From NCBI GenBank assembly GCA_039621445.1, contig CP154954.1, positions 14,116,387 to 14,180,386 of the forward strand: 64,000 nt of DNA, given 5' to 3'. Source of the stretch: Euglena gracilis (lineage: Eukaryota; Euglenida; Euglenophyceae; Euglenales). Positions 43,541 to 55,286 of the stretch are shown here, piece by piece. The position numbers and the translations under genes are program-made. The notes under the pieces are model-generated. The model saw nothing but the letters and a program-made list of their open reading frames with translations. It was not told the origin of the DNA and did not search any database. Position 1 is the first letter of the stretch. Each line of letters begins with the position of its first letter.

Positions 43541-43879
43541 CACGGTTCGCAACGGTCAGTCCGCGCCATCAGGTTGTCCACCTGCTTCGGCTGCTTCCTC
43601 TTGAAGTTCTCCAGCGCTGTGCTTCTTTCAAATTGCATCTTTCATTGAACTTCTTCCAAAAAAACTCAACAATTTCTTCCTTTTTGTTCTGCACGAGCGT
43701 GTCTTTCCGGATAATTGAATTTAATTGAATTCACTTCTTCTTCTTCCAAGTGATCAGTCGTACTCACTCGAGGTAGACCAACAAGGGAGGAAGGGACACC
43801 GAGGGAGAAGCACAAATACCTTGTGAGGCCATGCCTTGCTCGCCGGCGGTGTTGTTTGGATTTTTTGCTGCGTTGAGTT
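43541..43879 (-). other. DIRS-like terminal region between copies B and C
   Basis: Holds the dispersed terminal core reversed (GAGGCCATGCCTTGCTCGCC near 43826) and the TGCACGAGCGTGTCTTTC motif near 43690, also seen near 52052. No coding sequence of its own. Confidence 0.55.
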
Positions 43880-46800
43880 AGGAGTCCCTACTTAGTGCCG
43901 CCTCGCCGGAGTTGGCTGACGATGCTGCTCCGACTTGGCGATGTGACTTCTTGCCACTGGGTGGGGGTCCCCCCCCCCCTTCCGCCCCCCTGGCCCCCAT
44001 TTTCTGACTGAGGGATTTTGAAGATAATTTTTCTTTTACGGGTGGTGGGGTCGGGCTCACAAGGTCTTATTGCCTCGCCCTCAGTGACCCTTACTCCCTG
44101 GTCGGTTTGCCTCGAGGGAGTACGAGACACCTCGGGCTCCGCACTTTGCCTTTGTGAGGCCTGATTGTGCACTGAAATTAGGGGGGCGTCAGCCACTTGG
44201 TCTGTGGTGGCTTCAGGGGGGGGCACCCCCATTTGCTCCAAAATTACCCACAGAAGTGCAAAAGCACTCTGATAGCGTTTTAAATTGGGGATTCTCCCCA
44301 GGAAATCGTCAATGTAATTACTCTGTATTTGTTTCCCCTCCAATATTTGCCTGAGCAAATTATACAAAGGAGGGGCCACCTGGGGGGTGGCATTTGTTCC
44401 TCCCTGCAATTTGGTGAACATACCGCTGTAGGGGGTGATTTTCAGGCAGGTGGTCCCCGGAGCTTTCATTTTTATTAATTGGGTCCACCATGTGGCTGAA
44501 TCCCAGTAGGGGGTGACCATCTAATCTTTGGTCTGGGGAAACACTTTCAACCGGGGAGAAAATTTTGAATTATTGACCAGGGATGTTTGCATAAAGATCC
44601 CCCATGTTGTCTAGTGGACATTGTAATGCATTTACTGCTGTGACATCCCAGTGGGGCCACCTGGCCACGAAATTGGGCAAGTTTTTGTTTCCTGGGGAGG
44701 CAAAAAAATCTGTTTCCAAATTGATGGATTTTTGGAGTTGCTGTCTGAGCCACTGAAAAAGTTGGGGGTGTAAGGAGTAATCCCCTTTCTCCGTTTCCCA
44801 TCTGCTTATGGGGTCTGCCAGCCATTCTTTTGAAGTCACCCAGTTCACTTGGAGGTTTACCTGGTGCTCTACGCACCATTTGAAAAATGGTCTTAGCACT
44901 GTATTGTAAGGGTCCTTTCTGCCCCCCCCCCCCCTTTGGTCAGGTAATTAGTAAATTACCTGGTTGTCTACGGACAAAGAAACTGTTTCCCCAGGTTTGC
45001 TCAAACTTTTCACAGTGCTGATAGCTGCACTGAGCTCCTTTGCTTTTATGTTTAAAATGGAGTATTTTCCAAAATTCCTGCACTAGTTCTCCTGTGTGGA
45101 TGTCCAGCCGCCCTCCCCCAGGCATGGGTGCTGCTGTCTGAGTGTAACTCCCTGGTTGTGTTTTGGGGGAAGGGTCTGCCTCCACAGGTGTCCAACACAA
45201 TTTTTATTTCCCTTAATTGGGCCTTGACTTCCTGGGAAATGGGGTGTTTTGAGTCCCAGGCGGCTGTTGACTTTCCCACCAAAAAAATTGCCAGGGTGTC
45301 CGTAAAAGCCCTTAAAAAGGGCATGGCCATTATATTGCGTCTTATTTGACCCAAAATGGCAGCCAACTGCCTTTTGGACATGTAATCTTTTTTCAAAATT
45401 TTTCCCAGTTCATTTTTTGATGGCTTTGACTTTCTTGGGGGGGGGCACCTGTAATTTCCTTCCTGGAAGTTTAGTTGAAAACCCAGATCGGTTACCACTT
45501 GTGTGTGCTGCAGGGTGGACTTTTTCACATTAATTTTGAACCCTGAATTCAGCAAATCTTTGACGACTCTTTTCAGGTGACTTTGTAAAATATTTTGGTG
45601 GGGGCCACCAGTAAAATGTCGTCCAGGTAAATAAACACCTGGATGCCTCTTTTTCTCCACAGTTTTTCGAATGTTTTCATTACTGACAGGAATATTTGGG
45701 GCATTACATTTCGCCCAAAGCAGCCTGTTTGAAATTCACAGGTCTGCCCCCCCACCTGATGCCTTAAAAATGGCCTTAGGCCTGGACTTAATGGAACATG
45801 AAAATAGTCATCTTTCAGGTCTATTTTTGCTGCCCAGTGGCCTTTTTCCAAAACTGGAAAAATGTGCTGGATATGATCCAGTTTGAAAGGTTTTACTCGA
45901 AACTGCTGATTTATTTCTCTGCGGTCGCTGATCATTCTCAATTTTGTTGTTCCCCCTTCTGGTTTCAGAAATTAGAAACCGTGGGATTATATGCTGGGTG
46001 TCTGAATGCGAAACTCGTTTTATCGACCCAGTTTTTTCGTAATCCAATAGGATTTTTTCTGCCTGGTTCAGGTCCAAGTTGGCTCTTGGTTTTGAGTAGG
46101 TAGAAAACTTGGGGGGATATACCCAATGGGGTTGAATTCATTTTTTATCAATTGACATGATCTTTTTAGACCTTTCTTAAGTTTCTGGTACAGGGAGGTA
46201 TCTCCCCATTTTTCCTCCGTGGAATTTATTTCCTGAATTATATTATTCTTTTGGGGCTGGGTGGGGGGTGTTGGACATTTCACAGCCCCTAGAGCCCTAA
46301 GGGCTTGAGCCCTTGGAAAAAGCAAATGTTCCTGGGGGGATGTGCATGCACTCTCCTCTCTTCTCACTCTCTCTCTGGAAGGTCTTGTTGTTGGAATACA
46401 TACCATAGGGCTTACTGCCCCTGTTTGGCCGATCTGGTGTGCTTGATGTTGATGGGGTTGGCCTACCATAGGGGGTCTCCGAGGGTCCCCCCCTTTTTGA
46501 TTGAATAAGTGCTGGCGAGGAGTCTCACCCTTCCTGTTGCCAGCTGGCCCCTGGGGGCCCATCTTCCTCCTGGGGCCGGGCAGGAGGCCCCCCATTTAAA
46601 TACAAAGCCCTTGCAGGGCTGTCCATTAGCTTCTGGGGGGCCTGTGAAGGACACCCCCTATGGCTTTTTTGTAGTTTATGATCTTCTTGTTGAACTTTCT
46701 GGCCCCAGTGGCCGTGATGTTAAAGGCTTCAATGGCCTGATTGGGTTCTGGGTCGCCATGCCCATTTGAAATCTTGAGGGGTTCTTTTGGCCCCATTCTT

Positions 46801-47230
46801 GACCCCTGGGTGGTGGTGTGATTGAGAAAGGATGGAGGTGGTGTGTCTGACCTATTCTGTCCCTGCCATGTCCTGTGGGGTCTGCTGGTGGCCTCCTTGG
46901 CCTTTTTTCCAGCGACTTTTGAAGCTAGTGATGCCTTCATGGCTGGTTGTGCCGTCATGGCCTTCATTGACTGTGCGGTTTTGGTTTCCATAGGCCCGCT
47001 TAAATGCATGGTGTGTTTTGAATCGTTGGCCCCATGGCCCTGGTACCAATGGCCGTAGTGGCCTGCTGGCTGTTGTCTCTGCCCATTGCGGGGTCTTCTG
47101 ACCACTGTCTGCCAGCGTCCGTGCCCATAACTTTGGGGGGTTTGGGTTGTGGAAGTTTCTTTTGGCGAATTTGTTTATGGGGAAGAGGCAGCCACAGTCG
47201 CCCGCGCCGTCAGGTGTTGTCCAGCTGCTG
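43880..47230 (-). pseudogene. DIRS-like element, copy C, with internal deletion
   Basis: Minus-strand order: gag-like region (47.1-46.1 kb; GHYGHWYQGHGAN, ISNGHGDPEPNQAI); reverse transcriptase (45.95-45.5 kb; RMISDRREINQQFRVK, GHWAAKIDLKDDYFH, IYLDDILLVAP); RNase H (45.4-45.0 kb; HSDSSTHAWG); LADPISRWE; a damaged module (DFFASPGNK, then NIPGQ where copy B has NPPW). After EATTDQVADA near 44165 the frame joins directly to SVHNQASQRQSAEPEVSRTP, the tail that follows the recombinase in copy D. The recombinase core is therefore deleted while its tail remains. Confidence 0.82.
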
Positions 47231-47259
47231 CTGCTTCTGCTGCTCCCTCTTGAAGTTCT

Positions 47260-47960
47260 CCAGCGCTGTTCTCGAACTCCCTCGAGGCATACCGAGTAGG
47301 GAGGAAGGGACACAGCGGGGGAAGCACAAAGACATTGTGAGGCCATGCCTTGCTCGCCGGCCGTTTGTTGTGAGTGCGCTGGGTTAGGGGGTCCCGCTTA
47401 GTGCCGCCTCGCCGGAGTTGGCTGCATTGTCTCCGACGTGGCGACCGTGGCGCTGTTTCTTCCCCCCCCCCCCAGCTCCCCCCCCCTGGCCCCCATCTTC
47501 TGATCGACGGTGTTTGAAGACAAATTTTGTTATATGGGTGGGGGGGGTCCCTTCCTCCCTTCTCGGTCTGCCTCGAGGGAGTACGAGACACCTCGGCCTC
47601 CGCACTTTGCCATTGTGAGGCCAGATTGTGCACTGAAAAAAGGGGGGCCAGGGCCCTATCCAAAGCACCTTGGGAACCAAGTCTTTGATAATGGGCTGTG
47701 AAAGCCTCCACCCCCTTCCACTGACCAATTTCACAAACTTCTTGGGAAGAAAGGCCCAATTTTTTGAGTAAACCAACTCCTGCCCCTCTGGTGGAGTGGG
47801 GTCCCCAAACCTGGGGGGGTACCCCCTGCTGGGCCAAAAAGTGTTCGGTTATCGAAGCAATGGTATCTGCCTTAATGGCTTTATAGGGGGGGTTTAACGT
47901 AATTAAAAGGGGGGCCCCAGGTTTCACAAGGAAACGTGTTGCTGCCACATAAGACCTCAT
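47260..47960 (-). pseudogene. DIRS-like tyrosine recombinase, C-terminal half, copy D
   Basis: A frame of 261 codons. It reads TIASITEHFLAQQGVPPQVW, then HSTRGAG (His 55, Arg 58), EVCEIGQW (Trp 81) and FTAHYQRLG (nucleophile Tyr 91). This is the clearest recombinase signature in the window and marks these elements as DIRS-type rather than LTR retrotransposons. The first catalytic Arg and the N-terminal domain are missing. The tail (SVHNLASQWQSAEAEVSRTP) leads into copy C without a gap, so C and D may be two parts of one rearranged element. Confidence 0.85.
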
Positions 47961-48169
47961 TCTAATGAAAGGGAATTATTTGGGGGCACTGGCGAATAGA
48001 GACAACTCTCTCCCACTTATGGAGTTTTTGCCATTTACGTTTAATTTTGATGTAGGGTGCCCCCCCCAACACACTGATGGTTCTTTGGACCTGTGCCAAA
48101 TCAGATGATCTGTATAAACAGAGGATGTGTGAACAGAAAATGAGTTGTGTACGCAATGTACACATATCA
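47961..48169. other. Spacer where element orientation switches
   Basis: Copies to the left are on the minus strand, the next copy is on the plus strand. No motif found in between. Confidence 0.4.
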
Positions 48170-51100
48170 GAGGGCAGGGGGGACCAGCCCTTGGTGGGCA
48201 CAGGAGGGGCCAGGGGGGCCCAAAATGCTCCACAATTGAACAACCACAGCCCACACATGTGGGGCATCTCCCCCAAAGGCGCCCAGTCGCCTAAACACAA
48301 ATTGGCCAAAGGATGGGAAGATGGAATCAAGGCCAAGGAGGTCAACGCTACAAGGGCCATGGGGTCCAGTTTTACAAGCAAATCCCCTCAGGAAGGGGCA
48401 GAAAAGGTCTGTCAAAACCCCCCAATTCATCTATCACAACAGCCCCTCTCAAGGGGAAAAGGGGGGGCCACAGCAGCCCCCCCAGATTTCAAGTGGGGTT
48501 GGAGGCCAAATCAAGGCCTGGAAGACCTACAGAGGGACTATGGAAAATTTTTTACACATGGAGACCTTGGAGACCAGCAGGGTGGACCCACAGTGGCCAC
48601 CAAGAAGCTAAGGGACATCATCCCCAACCAGCAGGGTGGACCCACATTGACCACCAAGAAGCTAAGAAAGCTGCTGGAGAAATCCCCCGAGGGACCCACA
48701 GAGGCCCTCTGCCAAAAAGGGGGGAAAGGGGACCCACTGTGGCCCCTTCAATGACCCAGCCTCAGGAGGAAACTGGACCCACAGTGGCCCTTTTGGAGGG
48801 AGGGGCAGAAACCCCTCCAACATTTATTTCTCAATTCCCGATCAGTCAATCAAGGGGGGGGGGACCCACAGAGGCCCCCCTATGGTATGTCAACCAACCA
48901 CATCAACATGGAGAAGACCAGATAGGCCAAACAGGGGCATTAAGCCCTATGGTATTTCTTCCAACAACAAGATCATCCAGAGAGGTGAGCAGAGAGGGAG
49001 AGAGTGCATGCACGTCCCCCCAGAAAAAATTCCTTTTTCCAAGGGCCCAAGCCCTAGGGGACCTAGGGGTGCAGTGTCCAACAGCCCCACCAGAATCATC
49101 TTATCCATAAAATAAATTAAATGGAGGAAATATGGGGAGACACCCCCCTCCATCAAAGGTTGCAAAAAAGCCTAAAAATGTACAACACCCCCAGCCCAGC
49201 CCCCCCCCCCCAAATCATCTCATCCAAGAAAGAACTTCCAGAGAGGAAAAATGGGGAGACACCCCCCTCCATCAAAGGCTGCAAAACAGCCTGAAATGGT
49301 GCACAAAACATCCCCCCCCCAACAACATGTCAACTCATCAGGGATGGCATTCAACCCCCCTGGGTCAGCCCACCAAAATTGTCCACACACCCAAAAATCA
49401 GAGCAAATTTGAACCTACCCCAAGCATAAAAAATTCCGCCAGATTACTACGAGAAATCCGGATCTGTAAAGAGTGTGAGGGATTCAACCACCCAGCACCT
49501 GATCCCTTGTTTCTGATTTCCAAACCAGAGGGGTGGGGGCAGACAAAATGGAGATTAATAAGCGATTGCAGGAAATAAATCAAAGGTTCCAAGTGAAACC
49601 TTTCAAGCTGGATCACATCCAGCACATTTTTCCAGTTTTGGAAAAAGGTCACTGGGCAGCAAAAATAGACCTGAAGGATGCCTATTTTCATATTCCAGTA
49701 AGTCCAGGCCTAAGGCCATTTTTAAGGCATCAGGTGGGGGGGGGGCAGACCTGGGATTTCCAGGCAGGCTGTTTTGGCCTGAATGTAATGCCCCAAATAT
49801 TACTGTCAGTAATGAAAACATTCGAAAAGCTGTGGAGGAAAAAGGGCATCCAGGTATTTATGTGCCTGGACGACATTTTACTGGTGGCCCCAAGACAAAT
49901 CATCTTACAAAATCACCTCAACACAGTGGTCAGGGGTTTAATTAAATCAGGACTCAAAATCAATCTAAAAACGTCCACCCTGCAGCCCACCCAAATCGTA
50001 AATCATCTTGGATTTCAACTAAACTTCCAAGAGGGAAAGTTACAGGTGCCCCCCAGAAAATAAAAACAGTAAAGAAGGAGCTGGGAAAAATATTAAAAAA
50101 AAGATTACATGTCCAAAAGGCAACTGGCTGCCATTTTGAGCCAAATCAGATGCAATCTAATGGCCATGCCCTTTCTAAGGGCCTTTACGGACGCCCTTGC
50201 AATTTTTTTGGTGGAAAATTCCACAGCCCCCTGGGACTCAAAACACCCCATTTATCAAAGAATAAGGACCGATTAAGAGAAATAAAAATTCTGCTGGACA
50301 CCTGGGGGGGCAGACCCTTCCCCCAAAGTGCAACCAGGGAGTTGCACTCAGACAGCAGTACCCATGCCTGGGGGGGCCTGGACATTCGAACAGGCAAAAT
50401 TGTGCAAGAATTTTGGGGGGAAAACTCCATTTTGCACAAAAATGTCAAAAAATTAAATGCAGCAATAAGCACAGTTCAAAGCCTCAGCCAGCCAGGGGAA
50501 ACTGTGTCCCTATCCGTGGACAATCAAGCAATTTAGTATTACTTAACAAATGGGGACGGCAGAAAGGACCCTTTCAATTCCATGCTAAGACCCTTCTTCA
50601 AATGTTGCATGGAACACAACATAAACCTGCAAGTAAAGTGGGTCTCCTCAAAAGAATGCCTGGCAGACCCCATAAACAGGTGGGAAATGGACAGGAGGGA
50701 TTACTCACTGGACCCCCAACTTTTTCAATGGCTGAGGCAGCAGTTCAAAAATTACATCAGACTAAATACAGACCTTTTTGCCTCACCAGGCAACAAAAAA
50801 ATGCCACAATTTGTGGCCAGGTGGCCCCACTGGGGAGCCACAGCAGTAGATGCATTACAATGTCCACTGGACAACATGGGGGATCTTTATGCAACCCCCC
50901 CCCCCCCTCGTCTGTAATCCAAAATTTTCTCCCCAGATTAAAAATGTTTCCACAGGCCAAAGTTTTGATGGTCACCCCCTACTGGGATTCGGCCACATGG
51001 TGGCCCCAGTTAATAAAAATGAAAGTTCCAGGGACCCCCCGCCTGAAAATCACCCCCTACATGAGTATGTTCACCAATTGCAGGGGGGAAAAAATGCTAC

Positions 51101-51720
51101 CCCCCAGGTGGCCCCTGCTTTGCATGATTTGCTCAGGCAAATTCTGGAGGGCAAACAAATACAAAATACAACCATTAACGATTTCCTGGGAAGAAACCCC
51201 AGCTTAAAGCGTTATCAAAGCGCTTTTACGCTTTTATTGGTAATTTTGGACAAAATGGGGGTACCCCCCCGTGAAGCCACCACTGACCAAGCGGTTGACG
51301 CTTTAATTCAACTGTTCGAATTTTCAAGTGCCCAAGCACGAAATGCATACAGTGCTATGCTTTTGATCCCTGGCTTTGGTGGCCTAAGGTTCCATGCCAT
51401 GTTGGCACCATTTAAAAGGTTTTGGAACCAAAACCTGGAGAAATATGGTGCATTCTGGGATCCCCGCCCAATCCTCCTGGGGGGCAAACTTTTGTCTTCT
51501 GGGCCTTCTGGCCACAGTGGTCCAAGGACCGTGGCCGTCACTGGGGGGGGGTTTGGGCTGGCAAATTTCAGGGGTGGGGGTCTGGGGGGAAAAAACGGCC
51601 ACGGTTTGCCGCGTGTTGGCCACATCTCCAAGTTCTCCAGCTTCTGCGGCCACGGCTCCAGGGCGTCCGTGGCCATGCAATTCCAATGTCTTCTCCACTG
51701 CATTGCTCATTGAAGGCAAA
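48170..51720 (+). pseudogene. DIRS-like element, copy E
   Basis: Plus-strand order: gag-like region (48.2-49.1 kb; GAQNAPQLNNHSPHMWGISP); reverse transcriptase (49.5-50.1 kb; NQRFQVKPFKLDHIQHIF, GHWAAKIDLKDAYFHIPV, active site CLDD where copies B and C have YLDD); RNase H (50.2-50.6 kb; HSDSSTHAWGG, SVDNQA, LADPINRWE); methyltransferase-like module (50.75-51.0 kb; DLFASPGNKK, YATPPP, VTPYWDSATWW); conserved tail (51.0-51.4 kb; EATTDQAVDALIQL, PGFGGLRFHAML). No recombinase follows. Frames shift often, commonly at runs of C. The Tyr-to-Cys change in the active site suggests a dead enzyme. Confidence 0.82.
48571..48675 (+). repeat. Two-unit in-frame duplication in DIRS-like gag
   Basis: Two units of about 54 bases encode QQGGPTVATKKLRDII and QQGGPTLTTKKLRKLL. 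Shared bases include CAGCAGGGTGGACCCACA and CACCAAGAAGCTAAG. Confidence 0.85.
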
Positions 51721-52271
51721 ATTGAAAATTGATAATTGAATTCTCAATTGATATTCATCTGGTTCGTGTTCTTCTGGATATTGATTTGAGATTGACTTTT
51801 TTTTCTCGGTTCTTCTTCGTTCGTGAACTGTTTTCCGGTCTTCTGGGTGTCGAAGGGAAAGTTAGGAGTCAGCCAAACTCCGGCGAAAAAAGGCACTAAG
51901 CGGGACCCCCTAACCCAGCGCACCAAAACAATCACAACAAACGGCCGGCGAGCAAGGCATGGCCTCACAATGGCAAAGTGCGGAGCCCGTTGTGTCGTCT
52001 TGGACAGTGCATCTTTCATCGGAATTTTCAGAAACTTCAAAATTTCAGCTTTGGGCTTCTGCACGAGCGTCTTTTTTCTGTATATTTTGTGTTGATTGAT
52101 TGGCTCCTTCCTCTTCCAATTGACAAGCACTAAGGAAAACAAAATTAGGAGTCGGCCAACTCCGGCGAAGAAAGGCACTAAGCAAGCCTTCTAACCAAAT
52201 GCAGCAAACAATCCAAACAACACCGCCGGCGAGCAAGTCATGGCCTCACGAGGGCAATGTGCGGAGCCCGA
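51721..52271 (+). repeat. DIRS-like terminal sequence, two tandem copies with the dispersed core
   Basis: Two related stretches (about 51735-51990 and 52040-52271) share TTCTGCACGAGCGT, CCAACTCCGGCGAA, GGCACTAAGC and a core of about 45 bases that starts CGCCGGCGAGCAAGG and ends GTGCGGAGCCCG. The same core occurs, whole or partly, near 19930-19980, 20375, 20861, 25582, 38166, 43826, 44130, 47336 and 47600. In copies C and D it lies just behind the recombinase tail, so it is probably part of the element termini used for recombination. Confidence 0.65.
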
Positions 52272-52950
52272 GGTGTCGCCTCACTTCGCCCTCGGTGTCC
52301 CTTCCTCCCTTTGTGGGTGCCGACAGCCCATTTCCGCCGCCAAAACGCAGTAAGGGGGGGGATGCGAAGAAAACCAAGGAACAACAGGCGGGAAGAAAAG
52401 CCCTATCAGGCCAAAGCGTGGAGCAAGGGTGCGGAGCAAGGGTGCGGAGCTCGGGGTGTCCCCCCGAGACAGAAAAGTCAACTGATGTCTTCTTTGCGGT
52501 TTTATGTCATTCGGCACCTGGCCAACCTTGGGTGTGGGTTGGGTGTGGGGACTTCAAGGCCATTTTTAGAATAATGAAACGAGAAATGAAATGTGCAAAA
52601 ACGGACGTTCCAACATAGTCAAATGGTTTTTCAGCGGTTGTTCCCCAACCTGCAACTCCAAAAGCAAAGTTCCCCAAAATTTTGTTGTTTTGGGAGCTCA
52701 GATGGGCTTGAGGCGAACCGCCAGGATGTTCAAACGTTGCGGAGATTGTGTAATTCGTCAAATGAAGTGGTCTGGATCACTTGGGCGGGCACATCTCCTG
52801 TGCATAGCCCTCCAGCTGCTTCACCTGCACCAGGTTGTTGTTGTACGCGTTGTCCTTCTGGCACCAGCCTTGCAAGGATCGATGCCGCTGCCAGGTGTGG
52901 TCTCATGGCTGGAGAGGCTGTGTACGAGGCTTTCTGGAGATACAGGGGGG
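52272..52950. other. Mostly unassigned; possible short minus-strand terminal exon near 52777-52880
   Basis: On the minus strand a splice-like CAG near 52880 is followed by an open stretch reading GWCQKDNAYNNNLVQVKQLE, then GYAQEMCPPK and TGA at 52779-52777. It looks protein-like, but I found no partner exon. The rest shows G-rich low-complexity sequence and no known repeat. Confidence 0.3.
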
Positions 52951-53103
52951 GGGGAAATTATGCGGTCTGGCAGGCGGGGAAAAAATGCGGAAATTATGCG
53001 GAAAAATGCGGAAAAATGCGGAAATTATGCGGAAATTATGCGGAAAAAAAATGCGGAAAATATGCGGAAAAATGCGGAAAATGCGGAAAATATGCCGAAA
53101 TTC
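52951..53103 (+). repeat. ATGCGGAAA minisatellite, array 1
   Basis: Roughly a dozen 9-12 base units built on ATGCGGAAAA and ATGCGGAAATT. It is open in several frames (CGKYAEKCGK-like text), but that is a product of the repeat. Confidence 0.9.
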
Positions 53104-53145
53104 TGTGGAGTCCCAGGTCACATGGAGAGGACAGACATATTTCTT

Positions 53146-53382
53146 CTAACTCACAATATGCAGGGTCCCGATGCTATTTGATTTCCATCGCCGAGTGGCG
53201 ACCGGGGTGGAAATCAGAAACAAAACACGTTCACGAAAAAAAGATGGCCCATGCGTCTTCCACCATTCAATTAACTCCTCTGGGCCGTCAATATCCCTTT
53301 TTGTGCATTGCAAATATTGTATGAAATCTTCATCACATCCGTCCAAACGCAACGCTGAGTAATCTGTGGGAGCTGATGACAT
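53146..53382 (-). pseudogene. Possible hAT transposase C-terminal (dimerisation) fragment
   Basis: A 78-codon frame starting ATG reads DEDFIQYLQCTKRD, then GPEELIEWWKTHGPSFFRER and VLFLISTPVAT. The spacing of a YL motif, an E-x-L-x-WW motif and a following hydrophobic ISTP-like segment resembles the hAT dimerisation domain (LEWWK, then LSIPATS). The closing SER-F motif is not present. It could equally be an orphan exon. It lies exactly between the two ATGCGG arrays. Confidence 0.35.
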
Positions 53383-53397
53383 AAAGGCAAATTATTT

Positions 53398-53616
53398 GGG
53401 AAATTATGCAAAAAAATGCGGTAATTATGCGGAAAAATGCGGAAAACGCAGGATAATGCGGAAATTATGCGGAAAAATGTGGGAAAATGCGGAAAAATGC
53501 GGAAAAAATGCGGTCAAATGCGAAAATGCGGAAAAACGCGGAAAATTTACAAAAAAAATGCGGAAAATATGCGGAAAAATGCGGAAAAATGCGGAATAAT
53601 GCGGAAATGCGGAAAA
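53398..53616 (+). repeat. ATGCGGAAA minisatellite, array 2
   Basis: About twenty units of the same family as 52951-53103, in the same orientation, with more variants (ATGCGGTAATT, ATGTGGGAAA). Confidence 0.9.
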
Positions 53617-55286
53617 ACTTAGGAGGCATAAATTGCCCATGATAAAATTGACTGAAGTGTCACCCGGAATGCCAGAAAAATGCTGCGAAAAACAGCCAAA
53701 ATTTTCGAGTTACACATCAGATGAGAAAATTTTCGGCCATTTTGACTGCATAACAGATGAAGCGGAAAACCGCTTCCATGATTTCCGAAATTTTTTTTTT
53801 TTTAGCAGATTCACATGTAAATGCAATACAGCAAAAGGTTGCTGAAAAACTGCTAAATCGACAAACAAACAATGATGTCATCTGACCGTCCGACACACAG
53901 ATACAGAAGGAGAATATACACATAGCAAATACCTGCGTGCAAGGAAGACATCCGCATAACTAAGAAAATAAAGTAAAATGACTAATGAAGCGGAATACCG
54001 CTTCATCGACACACGCATCGCATGCGTGATACTACATGAAGTCCAACTGGATCAGATCTAACAGAAATACAGTTACATTTATGCTGTGCCGGATAAAAAG
54101 GAGGAGAGACCACGTAGCACCTTTGTGATTCACTCTGCCTGACACCGACGTTGGCCACCGTCGGTGTCGGTTGTTCCTGTGGGCTGCCTGGGCCGCAAGC
54201 GGCGGAAGCAGGCACCCGGCAGCCCCGTGGCTCCCCGCCTTGCACTACCGGAGACAGAATGGTTTTAGGCTTAGACTGATCGTGGAACCCATATATGACG
54301 TTTGTGGTGCACTTGGAGGTTTGGCGGTTGTGTAATGCGCGGAACAAATTCGTAGGTCAATGAACAGCAGATACAGAAGGTAAAGGAAGCGGCTTTCCGC
54401 TTCCTTTACACGTTTTTGTCACAATTCACAAAAAGGGGAGAGGCTGGACCGGGTCCAATTCACTTCCCCGTACCCCCGAACGGTGCCCAGCCGTCAGGGG
54501 TTCGGTTACGGCTTTTGCTGGACCAGGCAGGCGATCGTACAATCCAGGCTCCCCAGTTATCTCAGTACCTAAACGTTGCGTACTGTACGATGTACCTTGC
54601 GAAATGCACTTTATGGTTCTGTCAAACGTTAAACGGTTAACAACATCGCGCATCGCATTGCAATGCTTACGAAGCCACGCAGAATGCAACGTCAGATTCC
54701 ATAGGAAGCGGTTTTCCGCTTCTTTTAACAAAATATACAATATGTTCAATGTCTCGCGAGGTACATAACTGTTTACCGGTTGCATGTACCATCAACAGGA
54801 CAACAGTGTTACTGTTATCATCCAAATTGAAGAACACGATTACAGTGGTGGACCGAAGCCAAGAATGGTACGCAACTGGACGTGCTCATATCGCATTGTT
54901 CGCTACGTCACTTGCGCTGAGTTGATCGAGTCCATGAGAAGTCCTCTGCAGACATGACCTTGGCGGAGTTTTTATTAAGAACAACATAGAAAACGGTGTT
55001 ATAACTCCGACAGAATGAAAAGGAAGCGGAAAACCGCTTCACCTACGACTGAGATCGCGACCACATGCAAATTCATACCGAGTGGTGTGACCACAAACTA
55101 CTACATTGTTCAAACCACACGCATTCAGGTCGTTTAACTGAACGTGCTCTACGGGCTGCCGCTGGCAATGGCCAGCAAAGGCCGTATGTGGTGGGGACTG
55201 CCCACCCCCTCCACGTACTGTCTGTGGTTCCCTACCAGTGACAACCTCCTTTTTGCCTTTACTGGAGGCAGCGGGAATCCGCTTCA
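53617..55286. other. Intergenic or intronic sequence with five palindromes and a palindrome relic
   Basis: No convincing gene. It contains members of the GAAGCGG palindrome family at 53759, 53987, 54382, 54705 and 55023, and a degenerate one at 55267. Some may lie in introns of a gene whose exons I cannot see. Confidence 0.5.

Noticed and set aside
52593-53324. A 243-codon plus-strand open frame
   Set aside because: Its second half is translated ATGCGG minisatellite, which is open in several frames by chance.
52951-53616. CRISPR-like appearance of the ATGCGG arrays
   Set aside because: Units are 9-12 bases without unique spacers, and the surrounding DNA is eukaryotic.
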